A stretch of DNA of 64,000 bases. Source: Variovorax sp. JS1663. GTDB lineage: Bacteria; Pseudomonadota; Gammaproteobacteria; Burkholderiales; Burkholderiaceae_C. The position numbers were made by a program, and so were the translations under genes. Numbering within the stretch: the stretch's first letter is position 1; each line of letters opens with the position of its first letter. Below, piece after piece: positions 42,546 to 51,958 of this stretch. A model generated the notes under the pieces. The model did not search any database and was not told the DNA's origin. It saw only the letters and a program-made list of their open reading frames with translations. Location: positions 1-64,000 of the forward strand of contig NZ_LYMK01000030.1 in assembly GCF_002157355.1 (NCBI RefSeq). The letters are read 5' to 3'.

Positions 42546-43519
42546 TGGACCTCGCCCGCCGCGGGCTGCTGCTGGGCGCACTGGCAGCAGCCGGCTTGCC
42601 TGTGCGCGCGCAGTCCGACGCCAGGCCGATCCGCATCGTCGTGCCCTTCGCCCCGGGCGGGGGCAACGACGTGTTCGCGCGCCAGATGGCCAAGAGCCTG
42701 GGCGAGCTGCGCCGGCAGGCGGTGATCGTGGAGAACAAGCCCGGCGCCGGCGGCAACCTGGGCAGCGAGCAGGTGGTGCGCAGCGCGCCCGACGGCAGCA
42801 CGCTGCTGCTGGGCCATACCGGCACCGTATCGATCAACCCGGCGCTCTACAAGGGCCTGAAGTTCGACGCCCGCAAGGACCTGCAGCCGGTGGCGATGTT
42901 CGCCTCCTCGGCGCTGGTGCTGGTGGTGCCGGCCTCCTCGAAAGTGCGCACGGTGGCCGAACTGGTCGCCGAGGCGAAGACGCAGCCGGGCAAGCTGGAC
43001 TTCGCCTCCAGCGGCAGCGGCACCGGCGGCCATCTGACCGGCGAGCTGTTCGAGCAGCGCACCGGCACGAAGATCAACCACATCCCCTACAAGGGCACCA
43101 ACCCCGCGCTCACCGACCTGGCGGGCGGGCAGGTGCACCTGATGTTCAGCGTGATCCCGCCGGCGCTGGCGCTGGTCAAGGGCGGCAAGCTGCGCGCGCT
43201 CGCCGTCACCGGCGCCAAGCGGCTGCCCTCGCTGCCCGAGGTGCCGACGCTCGCCGAGTCCGGCGTGCGTGCGCTCGCGAACTTCGAGAGCACGCTCACC
43301 TACGGCATCCTCGCGCCGCGCGGCACGCCCGAGCCCTTCGTGAAGGAGCTCGCGGCGCAGATGCTGCAGGTGGCGGCGAGTGCCGAGTTCCAGTCCCGTC
43401 TGGACGTCGAGGGCGCGGTGCCGCTGCTCGGCGGTCCGGCCGAGTACGCGGCGCTGATCGCGAAGGAAAACGCCAAGTGGGCCGAGATCGTGAAGGTCTC
43501 GGGCGCCACCGTCGAATGA
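42545..43519 (+). CDS. Bug-family (TctC) periplasmic solute-binding receptor
   Basis: The 324-residue receptor has an arginine-led signal (MDLARRGLLLGALAAAGLPVRAQ), then the Bug core (PIRIVVPFAPGGGND, ENKPGAGG, YGILAPRGTPE). The TGATG junction with pcaF at 42543-42547 couples its translation to the thiolase, so an aromatic acid or dicarboxylate feeding the beta-ketoadipate pathway is the likely ligand. This is inference from position only. Confidence 0.88.
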
Positions 43520-43544
43520 GAATTTTCAACACCGGAGACGCTTC

Positions 43545-44546
43545 ATGTCCCTCAAGTCCCTGATGTCGCGCCGCAGCCTGACGGCGCTGGCCCTCGCCCT
43601 GGCTGCCGGCGGCCTGCTGCCCGCCACCGCGAGCGCGCAATCCTCCTTCCCGAGCAAGCCGGTGCGCATCATCACGCCCTTCCCGGTGGGCGGCGGCCCC
43701 GACGGCGTCGCGCGCCTGGTGGCCGACAAGCTCTCACGCGCCTGGGGCCAGCCGGTGGTGGTGGAGAACCGCCCGGGCGGCAACGGCTTCATCGCCATCG
43801 ACGCGTGGAAGCGCGGCGCCAAGGACGGGCACGACCTCCTGATCCTCGACAACGTGCACCTCGCGGCCTATCCGGCCCTGTTCAAGAAGCTGCCGTACGA
43901 CCCGGCCAAGGACTTCGACGCGCTGCTGCCGCTGTTCAAGACCTACTTCTTCTTCACGGTGCCGAGCGACAGCAAGTACAAGACCGTGGGCGACCTGGTC
44001 GCCGACGCCAAGGCCAACCCGGGCAAGCTCAACTACGGCTCCTGGTCGGTGGGCAACCCGGTGCACCTGGGCTCGGAACTCTTCGAGTCGGCCACGGGCA
44101 CGCAGATGGAGCACGTGATCTACAAGGAGACCACGCAGCTCTACACCTCGGTGTCCACCGGTGAGCTGGCCTTCGCGCTGGGCACCAGCGCCACCGCCGG
44201 GCCGCTGTACCGCGCCGGCAAGCTGAAGTTCCTGGCGGCTGCGGCGCCGCAGCGCGTCGCGGCCTTCCCGGACGTGCCGACTGTGGGCGAGTCGGGCGGG
44301 CCGAAGGGCTTCGAGGTGATCGGCTGGAACGCGATCGCCGTGCCGCAGGGCCTGCCGGCGGCGGTGACGGACAAGATCAAGCGCGACGTCGAGAAGGGCC
44401 TGGCCGAGGCCGACGTGCAGGAGAAGTTCAAGAGCTTCGGCTACGAGCCCTTCCCGACCACGCGCGATCAATTCGCGCAGTTCGTGCAGAGCGAGACCAA
44501 GCGCTTCGGCGACGTGATCCGGAAGGCGAACGTCTCGCTGGACTGA
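43545..44546 (+). CDS. Bug-family (TctC) periplasmic solute-binding receptor
   Basis: The 333-residue receptor has a Sec signal (SRRSLTALALALAAGG, cleavage near ASAQ) and the Bug core (FPSKPVRIITPFPVGGGPD, ENRPGGNG, with a Trp-rich C-lobe GWNAIAVPQGLP). CCGGAGACGCTTC precedes the ATG. It lies 25 nt behind the previous Bug gene; the two are diverged paralogues rather than a recent duplication. The short hairpin AGCCGC-TGA-GCGGCT overlaps its stop codon. Confidence 0.88.
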   Translation: MSLKSLMSRRSLTALALALAAGGLLPATASAQSSFPSKPVRIITPFPVGGGPDGVARLVADKLSRAWGQPVVVENRPGGNGFIAIDAWKRGAKDGHDLLILDNVHLAAYPALFKKLPYDPAKDFDALLPLFKTYFFFTVPSDSKYKTVGDLVADAKANPGKLNYGSWSVGNPVHLGSELFESATGTQMEHVIYKETTQLYTSVSTGELAFALGTSATAGPLYRAGKLKFLAAAAPQRVAAFPDVPTVGESGGPKGFEVIGWNAIAVPQGLPAAVTDKIKRDVEKGLAEADVQEKFKSFGYEPFPTTRDQFAQFVQSETKRFGDVIRKANVSLD

Positions 44547-44560
44547 GCCGCTGAGCGGCT
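44546..44560. terminator. Short hairpin between convergent genes
   Basis: AGCCGC-TGA-GCGGCT forms a 6-bp stem exactly where the Bug gene and the converging cyclodeaminase-family gene end. There is no U-tract on either strand, so intrinsic termination is doubtful; it may only protect 3' ends. Confidence 0.3.
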
Positions 44561-45494
44561 ACGGTTGCGCGGCCCGCCACACCAGCGTGGCGGCCGCGAG
44601 GTCCTCCAGGGCGCTGCCGACGGCCTTGAACACGGTGCGTTCGGTGGCGTTCGCCCGTCCGCCGTGCCGGCTCCGGCACAGGTCGGAGAGCGTGGCCTGC
44701 ACCGCATCGCGCGCGAGCGTGCCGGCCGCGATCGCGTCGAGCAGGTCGCCGGCCTTCGTCAGGGCTTCCTCGGTGTCGACGAAGGTGCTTGCACCGGCGA
44801 AGCAGGCCGGGTCGGCCTCGCGCATCTGCGGGGTGAAACTGCCGATCAGGTCCAGGTGCGAGCCGGGCGCCAGCCATTCCCCCTTCACCAGTGGCGCGGT
44901 GGCGAGCGTCGCGCAGCTCACCACGTCCGCCTCGCGCACCGCGGCCTCCAGGTCGGTCGCGGCCTGCGCGTTCCAGCCCTCGTTGCGCCATTGCGCGGCC
45001 AGTGCCTCGGCGCCTTCGGGGCGATGGTTCCAGACCTGAACCTGGTCGATCTCCCGCACGCTCGCGTGCGCGGCCGGCAGCAGGCGCGCAACGCGGCCGG
45101 TGCCCAGCACCAGCAGCCGGCGCGCGTCCTGCCGCGCGAGGAAGGCAGCGCCCAGCGCCGAGGCGGCCGCGGTGCGGTGCGCGGTGATCTCGTTGCCGTC
45201 CATCATCGCCAGCGGCACGCCGGTGTGGGCGTCGTAGAGCACGTAGGTGGCATGCAGCCCGGGAAGCCCGCGCGCCCCGTTGCCGGGAAAGATATTGATG
45301 GTCTTGATGCCGAGGTAGCCGGCCTCGCTCCAGGCCGGCATGATCAGCACGGTGCCGCGGTCCGTGCCGGCCTCGACCGTGTGCACGTGGCGCGGCGGTA
45401 CCTGGGTGTCCTCCGCGAAAGCGGCGCGCAACGCGGGGACCAGTCGGTCGAAGGCCAGGGCGCGGCGGGTGGCGTCGGCGTCGAACTGTTTCAT
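44559..45494 (-). CDS. Ornithine cyclodeaminase/mu-crystallin family protein
   Basis: The 311-residue protein has the family N-terminal lobe (GYLGIKTINIFPGNGARGLPGLHATYVLYDAHTG split by the conserved MDGNEITAHRTAAASALGA segment) and a Rossmann fold (LLVLGTGRVARLLPAAHAS) for NAD(P). Members include ornithine cyclodeaminase, alanine dehydrogenase and delta1-pyrroline-2-carboxylate reductase; specificity is not clear. I chose ATG 45494, which lies 13 bp behind the rtcR stop on the same strand. Confidence 0.85.
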   Translation of the reverse strand: MKQFDADATRRALAFDRLVPALRAAFAEDTQVPPRHVHTVEAGTDRGTVLIMPAWSEAGYLGIKTINIFPGNGARGLPGLHATYVLYDAHTGVPLAMMDGNEITAHRTAAASALGAAFLARQDARRLLVLGTGRVARLLPAAHASVREIDQVQVWNHRPEGAEALAAQWRNEGWNAQAATDLEAAVREADVVSCATLATAPLVKGEWLAPGSHLDLIGSFTPQMREADPACFAGASTFVDTEEALTKAGDLLDAIAAGTLARDAVQATLSDLCRSRHGGRANATERTVFKAVGSALEDLAAATLVWRAAQP

Positions 45495-45507
45495 GGCGGG
45501 ACGGCTT

Positions 45508-47109
<1,602 letters not shown>

Positions 47110-47236
47110 TTTGGATAAATAGCTAGCTCTAATTCTAGTATTGATCAGCATTGAACAAACGCACTTCCCAGGTCGTGCAACAAAAAAACCTTTGCCATCA
47201 AGGACTTGTGCGTTCGGCCGGCGCCCCCAGCCGTAC

Positions 47237-47252
47237 TGGCACACTCTTCGCA
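47237..47252 (+). promoter_or_regulatory. Sigma-54 (-24/-12) promoter of rtcB, inside a perfect inverted repeat
   Basis: TGGCACACTCTTCGCA has GG and GC separated by 10 nt, matching the -24/-12 consensus except in one base of the -12 TTGC. It is enclosed by the exact 8-bp inverted repeat CCGTACTG (47231-47238) and CAGTACGG (47251-47258). Transcription would start near 47263. The AT-rich tract at about 47110-47160 may hold RtcR or IHF sites. Confidence 0.8.
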
Positions 47253-47286
47253 GTACGGATGGCAAGCGCCGTCGTGGCGTGAGTCG

Positions 47287-47311
47287 GGGAGGGTGCAATC
47301 GGCACCCTCCC
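47287..47311 (+). promoter_or_regulatory. 10-bp hairpin in the rtcB leader
   Basis: GGGAGGGTGC and GCACCCTCCC pair perfectly around a 5-nt loop (AATCG). The stem ends 5 nt before the ribosome-binding GGGAG (47316-47320) and 16 nt before the rtcB ATG. No U-run follows, so it is not an intrinsic terminator. A role in translation control, RNA stability or feedback by RNA-end processing is possible. Confidence 0.6.
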
Positions 47312-47327
47312 GAGCGGGAGAAATGAG

Positions 47328-48551
47328 ATGGAACAGAACTACGAACTGCATGCGGTCGCGGGCGGTGTCCCGGTGAAGATGTGGACGCGCGGCGTGCCCG
47401 TGGAAGACGAGGCGCAGAAGCAACTGGAGAACGCGGCGCGCCTGCCGATCGTCTTCAGCCACATTGCGGCCATGCCCGACGTGCACTACGGCATCGGCGC
47501 GACGGTGGGCTCGGTGATCCCGACCTTCAGGGCGATCATCCCGGCCGCGGTCGGCGTGGACATCGGCTGCGGGATGATGGCCTGCAAGACCACCCTGCAT
47601 GCGAACGACCTGCCCGACAACCTGGGCCCGCTGCGCTCGGCCATCGAGAAGGCCGTGCCGCACGGGAGCAACCCCAAGCGCCAGGGCCGCGACAAGGGTT
47701 CATGGGAGACCCCGCCCGACGAGACCGATGCCGCCTGGGCCAAGCTGGTCGACGAGTTCGATGCGATCTGCGAGGACTACCCGCGCCTGAAGAACACCAA
47801 CAACCACAAGCACCTGGGCACGCTGGGCACAGGCAACCACTTCATCGAGGTCTGCCTCGACGAGGCGGGCGCGGTGTGGTTCATGCTGCATTCCGGCTCG
47901 CGCGGCGTGGGCAATGCCATCGGCACGCACTTCATCGAGCTCGCGAAGAAGGATGCCGAGCAACACCAGCGCAACCTGCCCGACCAGGACCTGGCCTATT
48001 TCGAGGAAGGCGCCAGGTACTTCGGCGACTATGTGCGCGCGGTCGGCTGGGCGCAGAGGTTCGCGCGCGCCAACCGCGAGGTGATGATGCAGCGCGTGGT
48101 GGCCGCGGCGCGCAAGGTGATCGGCAAGCCTTTCGAGGCGCACCTGGAAGCGGTGAACTGCCACCACAACTACGTGCAGCGCGAGACGCACTTCGGCCGC
48201 GACCTGCTGATCACCCGCAAGGGCGCGGTGAGCGCAAAGGCCGGCGAGCTGGGCATCATCCCCGGCAGCATGGGCGCCAGGAGCTTCATCGTGCGCGGCA
48301 AGGGCAACCCCGAGAGCTTCATGAGCTGCAGCCATGGCGCCGGCCGCAAGATGAGCCGCACCAAGGCCAGGAAGCTCTACACCGTGGCCGACCAGATCGC
48401 CGCGACGAAGGGCGTGGAGTGCCGCAAGGACGCCGACGTGATCGACGAGATCCCGATGGCCTACAAGGACATCGACGCGGTGATGGAGGCGCAGAAGGAC
48501 CTGGTGGAGGTGGTGTACACGCTCAAGCAGGTGGTGTGCGTGAAGGGGTAG
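47328..48551 (+). CDS. rtcB: RNA-splicing ligase RtcB
   Basis: The 407-residue protein is full length for bacterial RtcB and keeps the Mn/GTP active-site motifs: GVDIGCGM, GTGNHF, HSGSRG, NCHHNYV and MSCSHGAGRKMSR with the guanylylated His336. It joins 2',3'-cyclic phosphate or 3'-phosphate RNA ends to 5'-OH ends using GTP. GGGAG precedes the ATG. It is the first gene of a sigma-54-dependent operon with two accessory genes and rtcA. Confidence 0.95.
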   Translation: MEQNYELHAVAGGVPVKMWTRGVPVEDEAQKQLENAARLPIVFSHIAAMPDVHYGIGATVGSVIPTFRAIIPAAVGVDIGCGMMACKTTLHANDLPDNLGPLRSAIEKAVPHGSNPKRQGRDKGSWETPPDETDAAWAKLVDEFDAICEDYPRLKNTNNHKHLGTLGTGNHFIEVCLDEAGAVWFMLHSGSRGVGNAIGTHFIELAKKDAEQHQRNLPDQDLAYFEEGARYFGDYVRAVGWAQRFARANREVMMQRVVAAARKVIGKPFEAHLEAVNCHHNYVQRETHFGRDLLITRKGAVSAKAGELGIIPGSMGARSFIVRGKGNPESFMSCSHGAGRKMSRTKARKLYTVADQIAATKGVECRKDADVIDEIPMAYKDIDAVMEAQKDLVEVVYTLKQVVCVKG

Positions 48552-48595
48552 GGCGATCAGCGGTTCGCCACCCGACAAAGACTGGAGGATGAGCG

Positions 48596-49963
48596 ATGAA
48601 GTGGTGGAGAACGAGGGTCGAGGCGGTGTCGAAGGTGGGCTGTTCGATGCTCGGGTTCGAGGAACTGGTGGAGCTTTGCTGCTCTTACGACGGCTATCAA
48701 CGTGAGGCAGCCATCGTCGAACTGGTGCGCCGCGCCGAGCCCCGGGCGATAGCGCCCTTGCTGGTTCGCAGCGGCGACTGGGTGCCAGAGGTGTCCATTG
48801 CTGCCCGGCAAGGTCTCGCGACTTTGATGCGCGACGAGTTCGTCGAGCATTGGGCGCGGGCGCTGCCGGAGTTGGCGTTTGCATATCGGGTACGGCGGAC
48901 GGATCTGCGCGATCTGATCGAAGCAATCGAAGAGTTCCTGGCGCGGAATATCGACGTTCTTGAGAAGCATGCGCGCTCGCCGGACAGCATGATTCGACGC
49001 TGGATTTTCTCGCTGCGCTTGAATCGGCCACATGCTGAATCGGCGCTCCTGGGCATCCTGCATCGCGGTGTGGGCTCGGGCGACCTGCCGATCGCACGGC
49101 TTTGCCTGGACCAGATCGGCCGATTGCAGGAGCCGCCGCATCGCAGGGAGGTGCTCGAGGCCGCGTGCCGTTCGCGGCTGCCCCGCATACGGGCTGCGGG
49201 AATGCGCGGATTGCTCGCTTCCGCTGACTTCAATGGGCAGCTTTTGGCTCAGGCGATGTGCCTTGACAGGAGCGCGGCCATCCGTTCGTTGGCCGTCGGA
49301 GCCTTGAAGGAAGGACGAGACGAGATCGCGCGCCGTGCAAGGGACGTCCTTGAGCAGCCATCCAGCGACGGGCAGTCGCGCATTTCAGCGTTGCACATAC
49401 TGGCTTTGCTCAAGGATCCGCAGGCGCTGGCATTTGCGCATGCCCTTTCGGCGTCGCCGATGGTCGGCTTGAGGCGCTTGGCGCGGGCTCTGACACTGTC
49501 CGGGGCTCAAGATGAAGCTGTCGAGGCCGAGCTGATGGCGATCCTGGCCGACGAGTCGCCGAAGGTTCGAAGGCTGGCGGTCGAGCACATCCGCCGCGGC
49601 GCGCCTCTGCCTTCGTCGGAAGCGTTGCTGCGTCTGGGATTGAAGCGTCGAGAACTGGCGATCGACGTCATGGCCGTGCTGCGCAGTGGGTCGCCCTGGA
49701 ATCGGCTTCTGTTCGCGCTGGAGCTTCTGAATGGTGGAATGCCCGACGCCGACCTTGCCAATGCGATCACCAACGAGCTACACGACTGGGCCGGGGCCAT
49801 GACGAACTGCTATGTCGTGCCGCAGGCGGCACAAAGTGCCAGGCTGGCGACGCTCTGGTCGCAGAAGGCGAAGCTGTTGCCGGACGGGCGTCCGCGGGGC
49901 TTGCTTCCCTATGGCTTTCCGGACCTGACCGAGTATCACCTGCGTGCATTCCAGGTCATCTGA
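48596..49963 (+). CDS. HEAT-repeat-like protein of unknown function in the rtc operon
   Basis: The 455-residue protein is made of alpha-helical repeats of about 30-35 residues, visible for example in YQREAAIVELVRRAEPRAIAPLLV, AAIRSLAVGALKEG, SRISALHILALLKDPQALAFA and SPKVRRLAVEHIRRG. This is a HEAT/PBS-lyase-like solenoid, a scaffold usually binding proteins or nucleic acids. No signal, membrane span or catalytic motif is seen. Codon use is visibly less GC-biased than in the neighbours. ACTGGAGGATGAGCG precedes ATG 48596, 44 nt after rtcB. A link to RNA repair is inferred from position between rtcB and rtcA. Confidence 0.7.
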   Translation: MKWWRTRVEAVSKVGCSMLGFEELVELCCSYDGYQREAAIVELVRRAEPRAIAPLLVRSGDWVPEVSIAARQGLATLMRDEFVEHWARALPELAFAYRVRRTDLRDLIEAIEEFLARNIDVLEKHARSPDSMIRRWIFSLRLNRPHAESALLGILHRGVGSGDLPIARLCLDQIGRLQEPPHRREVLEAACRSRLPRIRAAGMRGLLASADFNGQLLAQAMCLDRSAAIRSLAVGALKEGRDEIARRARDVLEQPSSDGQSRISALHILALLKDPQALAFAHALSASPMVGLRRLARALTLSGAQDEAVEAELMAILADESPKVRRLAVEHIRRGAPLPSSEALLRLGLKRRELAIDVMAVLRSGSPWNRLLFALELLNGGMPDADLANAITNELHDWAGAMTNCYVVPQAAQSARLATLWSQKAKLLPDGRPRGLLPYGFPDLTEYHLRAFQVI

Positions 49964-49982
49964 TACCTCGGTATTGCGAGTC

Positions 49983-50357
49983 ATGAAAAGCAACAAGCAA
50001 CGCAAGGCGGAGATCAAGGCAAGGCGTCTCCAGCGGGCCGCTGCGCTGGGCGAGCTTCTGCAGGTGCAGGATGCACGCAGCCTCGTGGCCGAGCGGCCTG
50101 CCGGCGTCGAACCAGCCGACCAGGAGGTGCTCGCGCGCTACAACAACACCTACGGGCTGTTGCCCGCCTTCTATGTCGACCGTGCCTTCACCTGCCGCGA
50201 CTGCGGCATCGAGGAGGTCTGGACCGCCAAGCAGCAGAAGTGGTGGTACGAGGTGGCCCGTGGCCACATCGACAGCCAGGCAGTGCGCTGCCGCGCATGC
50301 CGGCGAGCGCTGCGAGAACAGCGCGCATCCGGTGCGAGTGGCAAGAAGGTGACGTGA
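49983..50357 (+). CDS. Zinc-ribbon domain protein (zf-trcl type)
   Basis: The 124-residue protein has a very basic N-terminus (KSNKQRKAEIKARRLQRAA) and a C-terminal zinc ribbon: FTCRDCGIEEVWTAKQQKWWYEVARG followed by VRCRACRRALRE, two C-x2-C pairs with the WTAKQQKWWYE core of the probable zinc-ribbon family PF13451. RNA or ribosome contact is plausible given the basic tail but unproven. ATG 49983 is 19 nt after the HEAT-like gene; rtcA starts 42 nt later. Homologues are often genomic neighbours of other functions, so its role here is open. Confidence 0.75.
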   Translation: MKSNKQRKAEIKARRLQRAAALGELLQVQDARSLVAERPAGVEPADQEVLARYNNTYGLLPAFYVDRAFTCRDCGIEEVWTAKQQKWWYEVARGHIDSQAVRCRACRRALREQRASGASGKKVT

Positions 50358-50399
50358 TCCCCGCACTCGAACGAACAACAAGATGAAGACAGAGGAAAA

Positions 50400-51440
50400 A
50401 TGATCGAACTCGACGGCTCGCAAGGCGAGGGAGGCGGCCAGATCCTGCGCACGGGCCTGGCGCTGGCCATGGTGACCGGGCGGCCGCTGGCCGTCGGCAA
50501 CATTCGCGCGCGGCGGCCCAAGCCGGGCCTGATGCGCCAGCATCTGGCGTGCGTGAACGCCGCCGCGGAAATCAGCGATGCGCGGGTCGAAGGGGCGGTG
50601 CTGGGCTCGTCCTCGCTTCGCTTCGTCCCGGGGCCGGCGCGCCCGGGCGACTACCGCTTCGCCGTCGCCAGCGCAGGCAGCTGCATGCTGGTGCTGCAGA
50701 CCGTGCTGCCCGCGCTGCTGCTGGCGGACGCGCCGAGCCGCATCGCGCTGTCCGGCGGCACGCACAACCCGATGGCGCCGCCTTTCCACTTTCTCGAGCG
50801 TGCCTATGCGCCGCTCGTGCGCTGCATGGGCGCCGATCTGCAGCTGGTGCTGCACCGCTGCGGCTTCTATCCGGCCGGCGGCGGCGCGGTCGACGCGGTC
50901 ATCGTGCCGGCTGCCGGGATGCTGAAGCCCTTCGATCTGCTCACGCGCGGCGCCTTGAAGGAGGCATTTGCCGAATGCCTCGCGCCGGGGCTGGCACGGC
51001 ATGTGGCTGCGCGCGAGCTCGACACGATCGGTGCCGCGATGGGCTGGTCCGGCACGCAACTGCGCAGCGGCGTCGTGCGACAGAACGAGGGGCCGGGCAA
51101 TGCACTCATGGCCACGCTGGCCTGCGAGCACGTGACGGAGGTTTTCACCGGTTTCGGCGAGAAGACGCTGTCGGCCGAGGAGGTGGCGCGCCGGCTGGTG
51201 AAGGAGCTGCGCGCCTTCCAGACGAGCGAGGCGGCGGTCGGCCCGCACCTGGCGGATCAGCTTGCCCTGTTGCTCGCGCTTGCCGCATGGCAGAGCGGTC
51301 GGGCCGCTGCCTTCAGTTGCAGCGAGCTGACGGAGCACACGCGCACCAACTGCGCGGTGATCGAGCGCTTCCTGCCGCTGCGCTTCGCGATCGCGGACGG
51401 CGAGCGCGCCGTGACGCTGCGGGTCGAGCCGATTTCCTAG
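50400..51440 (+). CDS. rtcA: RNA 3'-terminal phosphate cyclase RtcA
   Basis: The 346-residue protein shows IELDGSQGEGGGQILRTGLALA at the N-terminus, RRPKPGLMRQHL, GGTHNPMAPPFHFLE and GFYPAGGG, and the C-terminal ELTEHTRTNCAVIERFLP with the adenylylated histidine (His313). It converts RNA 3'-phosphates to 2',3'-cyclic phosphates through ATP, providing substrates for RtcB. AGAGGAAAAA precedes the ATG. The stop overlaps the converging MarR gene by 4 bp. Confidence 0.94.
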   Translation: MIELDGSQGEGGGQILRTGLALAMVTGRPLAVGNIRARRPKPGLMRQHLACVNAAAEISDARVEGAVLGSSSLRFVPGPARPGDYRFAVASAGSCMLVLQTVLPALLLADAPSRIALSGGTHNPMAPPFHFLERAYAPLVRCMGADLQLVLHRCGFYPAGGGAVDAVIVPAAGMLKPFDLLTRGALKEAFAECLAPGLARHVAARELDTIGAAMGWSGTQLRSGVVRQNEGPGNALMATLACEHVTEVFTGFGEKTLSAEEVARRLVKELRAFQTSEAAVGPHLADQLALLLALAAWQSGRAAAFSCSELTEHTRTNCAVIERFLPLRFAIADGERAVTLRVEPIS

Positions 51441-51886
51441 GCCAGCGGCTCCGCGTTGGCGTAGATGCGCAGCAGCATCGCGCGCAGCGTGTTCACTTCG
51501 GCTGCGCTGAAGTCCGACAGCGCCACTGCCTCGTAGTGCTTGGCGAGCGGAATGATCTCGTTCGTGAGCTCCAGTCCCAGCGGAGTGAGCGCCAGGCGGA
51601 TCGCCCGCCCATCGGTGCCGCAGCGCTCGCGCACGACCAGCCCGTTGCCCGACAGCCGGTCGACGATGCGTGACAGCGCCGACAGGTCGTTGGAGGAGTG
51701 CAGCGCGAGCTCGGACAGCGTCTGGTTCGGCGTGTGCTGCAGCGAGGCGCAGACGCGCCATTCGACGAGGCTCAGGCCGTAGGGCTTGAGTGCCTTGGAG
51801 AAGGCATTGCCCATGCGTGCGCCGGCGCGCGCCAGCAGAAAGGGGATGGCCTTCTCCAGGTCGTGGTCGGGGGGCAGGGTTTTCAT
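51437..51886 (-). CDS. MarR-family regulator
   Basis: The 149-residue protein is a winged-helix MarR repressor: ALKPYGLSLVEWRVCASL, TLSELALHSSNDLSALSRIVDRLSGNGLVVRERCGTDGRAIRLALTPLG with the DGRAIRLxLT wing. It is divergent from the Bug-decarboxylase-hydroxylase operon, with two palindromes in the gap, so it most likely represses both itself and that operon until an aromatic acid is present. Confidence 0.88.
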   Translation of the reverse strand: MKTLPPDHDLEKAIPFLLARAGARMGNAFSKALKPYGLSLVEWRVCASLQHTPNQTLSELALHSSNDLSALSRIVDRLSGNGLVVRERCGTDGRAIRLALTPLGLELTNEIIPLAKHYEAVALSDFSAAEVNTLRAMLLRIYANAEPLA

Positions 51887-51893
51887 GGGTATT

Positions 51894-51942
51894 TACTTGA
51901 AAGTTCAAGTATAAAGTGTCTTTAAATGCTTGAATATTCAAG
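51894..51942. promoter_or_regulatory. Two MarR-type palindromic operators between divergent genes
   Basis: TACTTGAA-AG-TTCAAGTA lies at 51894-51911 (perfect 8-bp arms) and CTTGAATATTCAAG at 51929-51942 (perfect 14-bp palindrome). Their centres are 33 bp apart, about three helical turns. The plus-strand boxes TTGAAA (51897-51902) and TTTAAA (51921-51926), 18 bp apart, overlap the first operator. Confidence 0.75.
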
Positions 51943-51958
51943 TAAATAGGAGGCGGCC

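Noticed and set aside
47110..47298. N-terminal extension of rtcR up to 47298
   Set aside because: It would cover the sigma-54 promoter of rtcB, and the CARF domain of RtcR begins at the methionine encoded at 47109.
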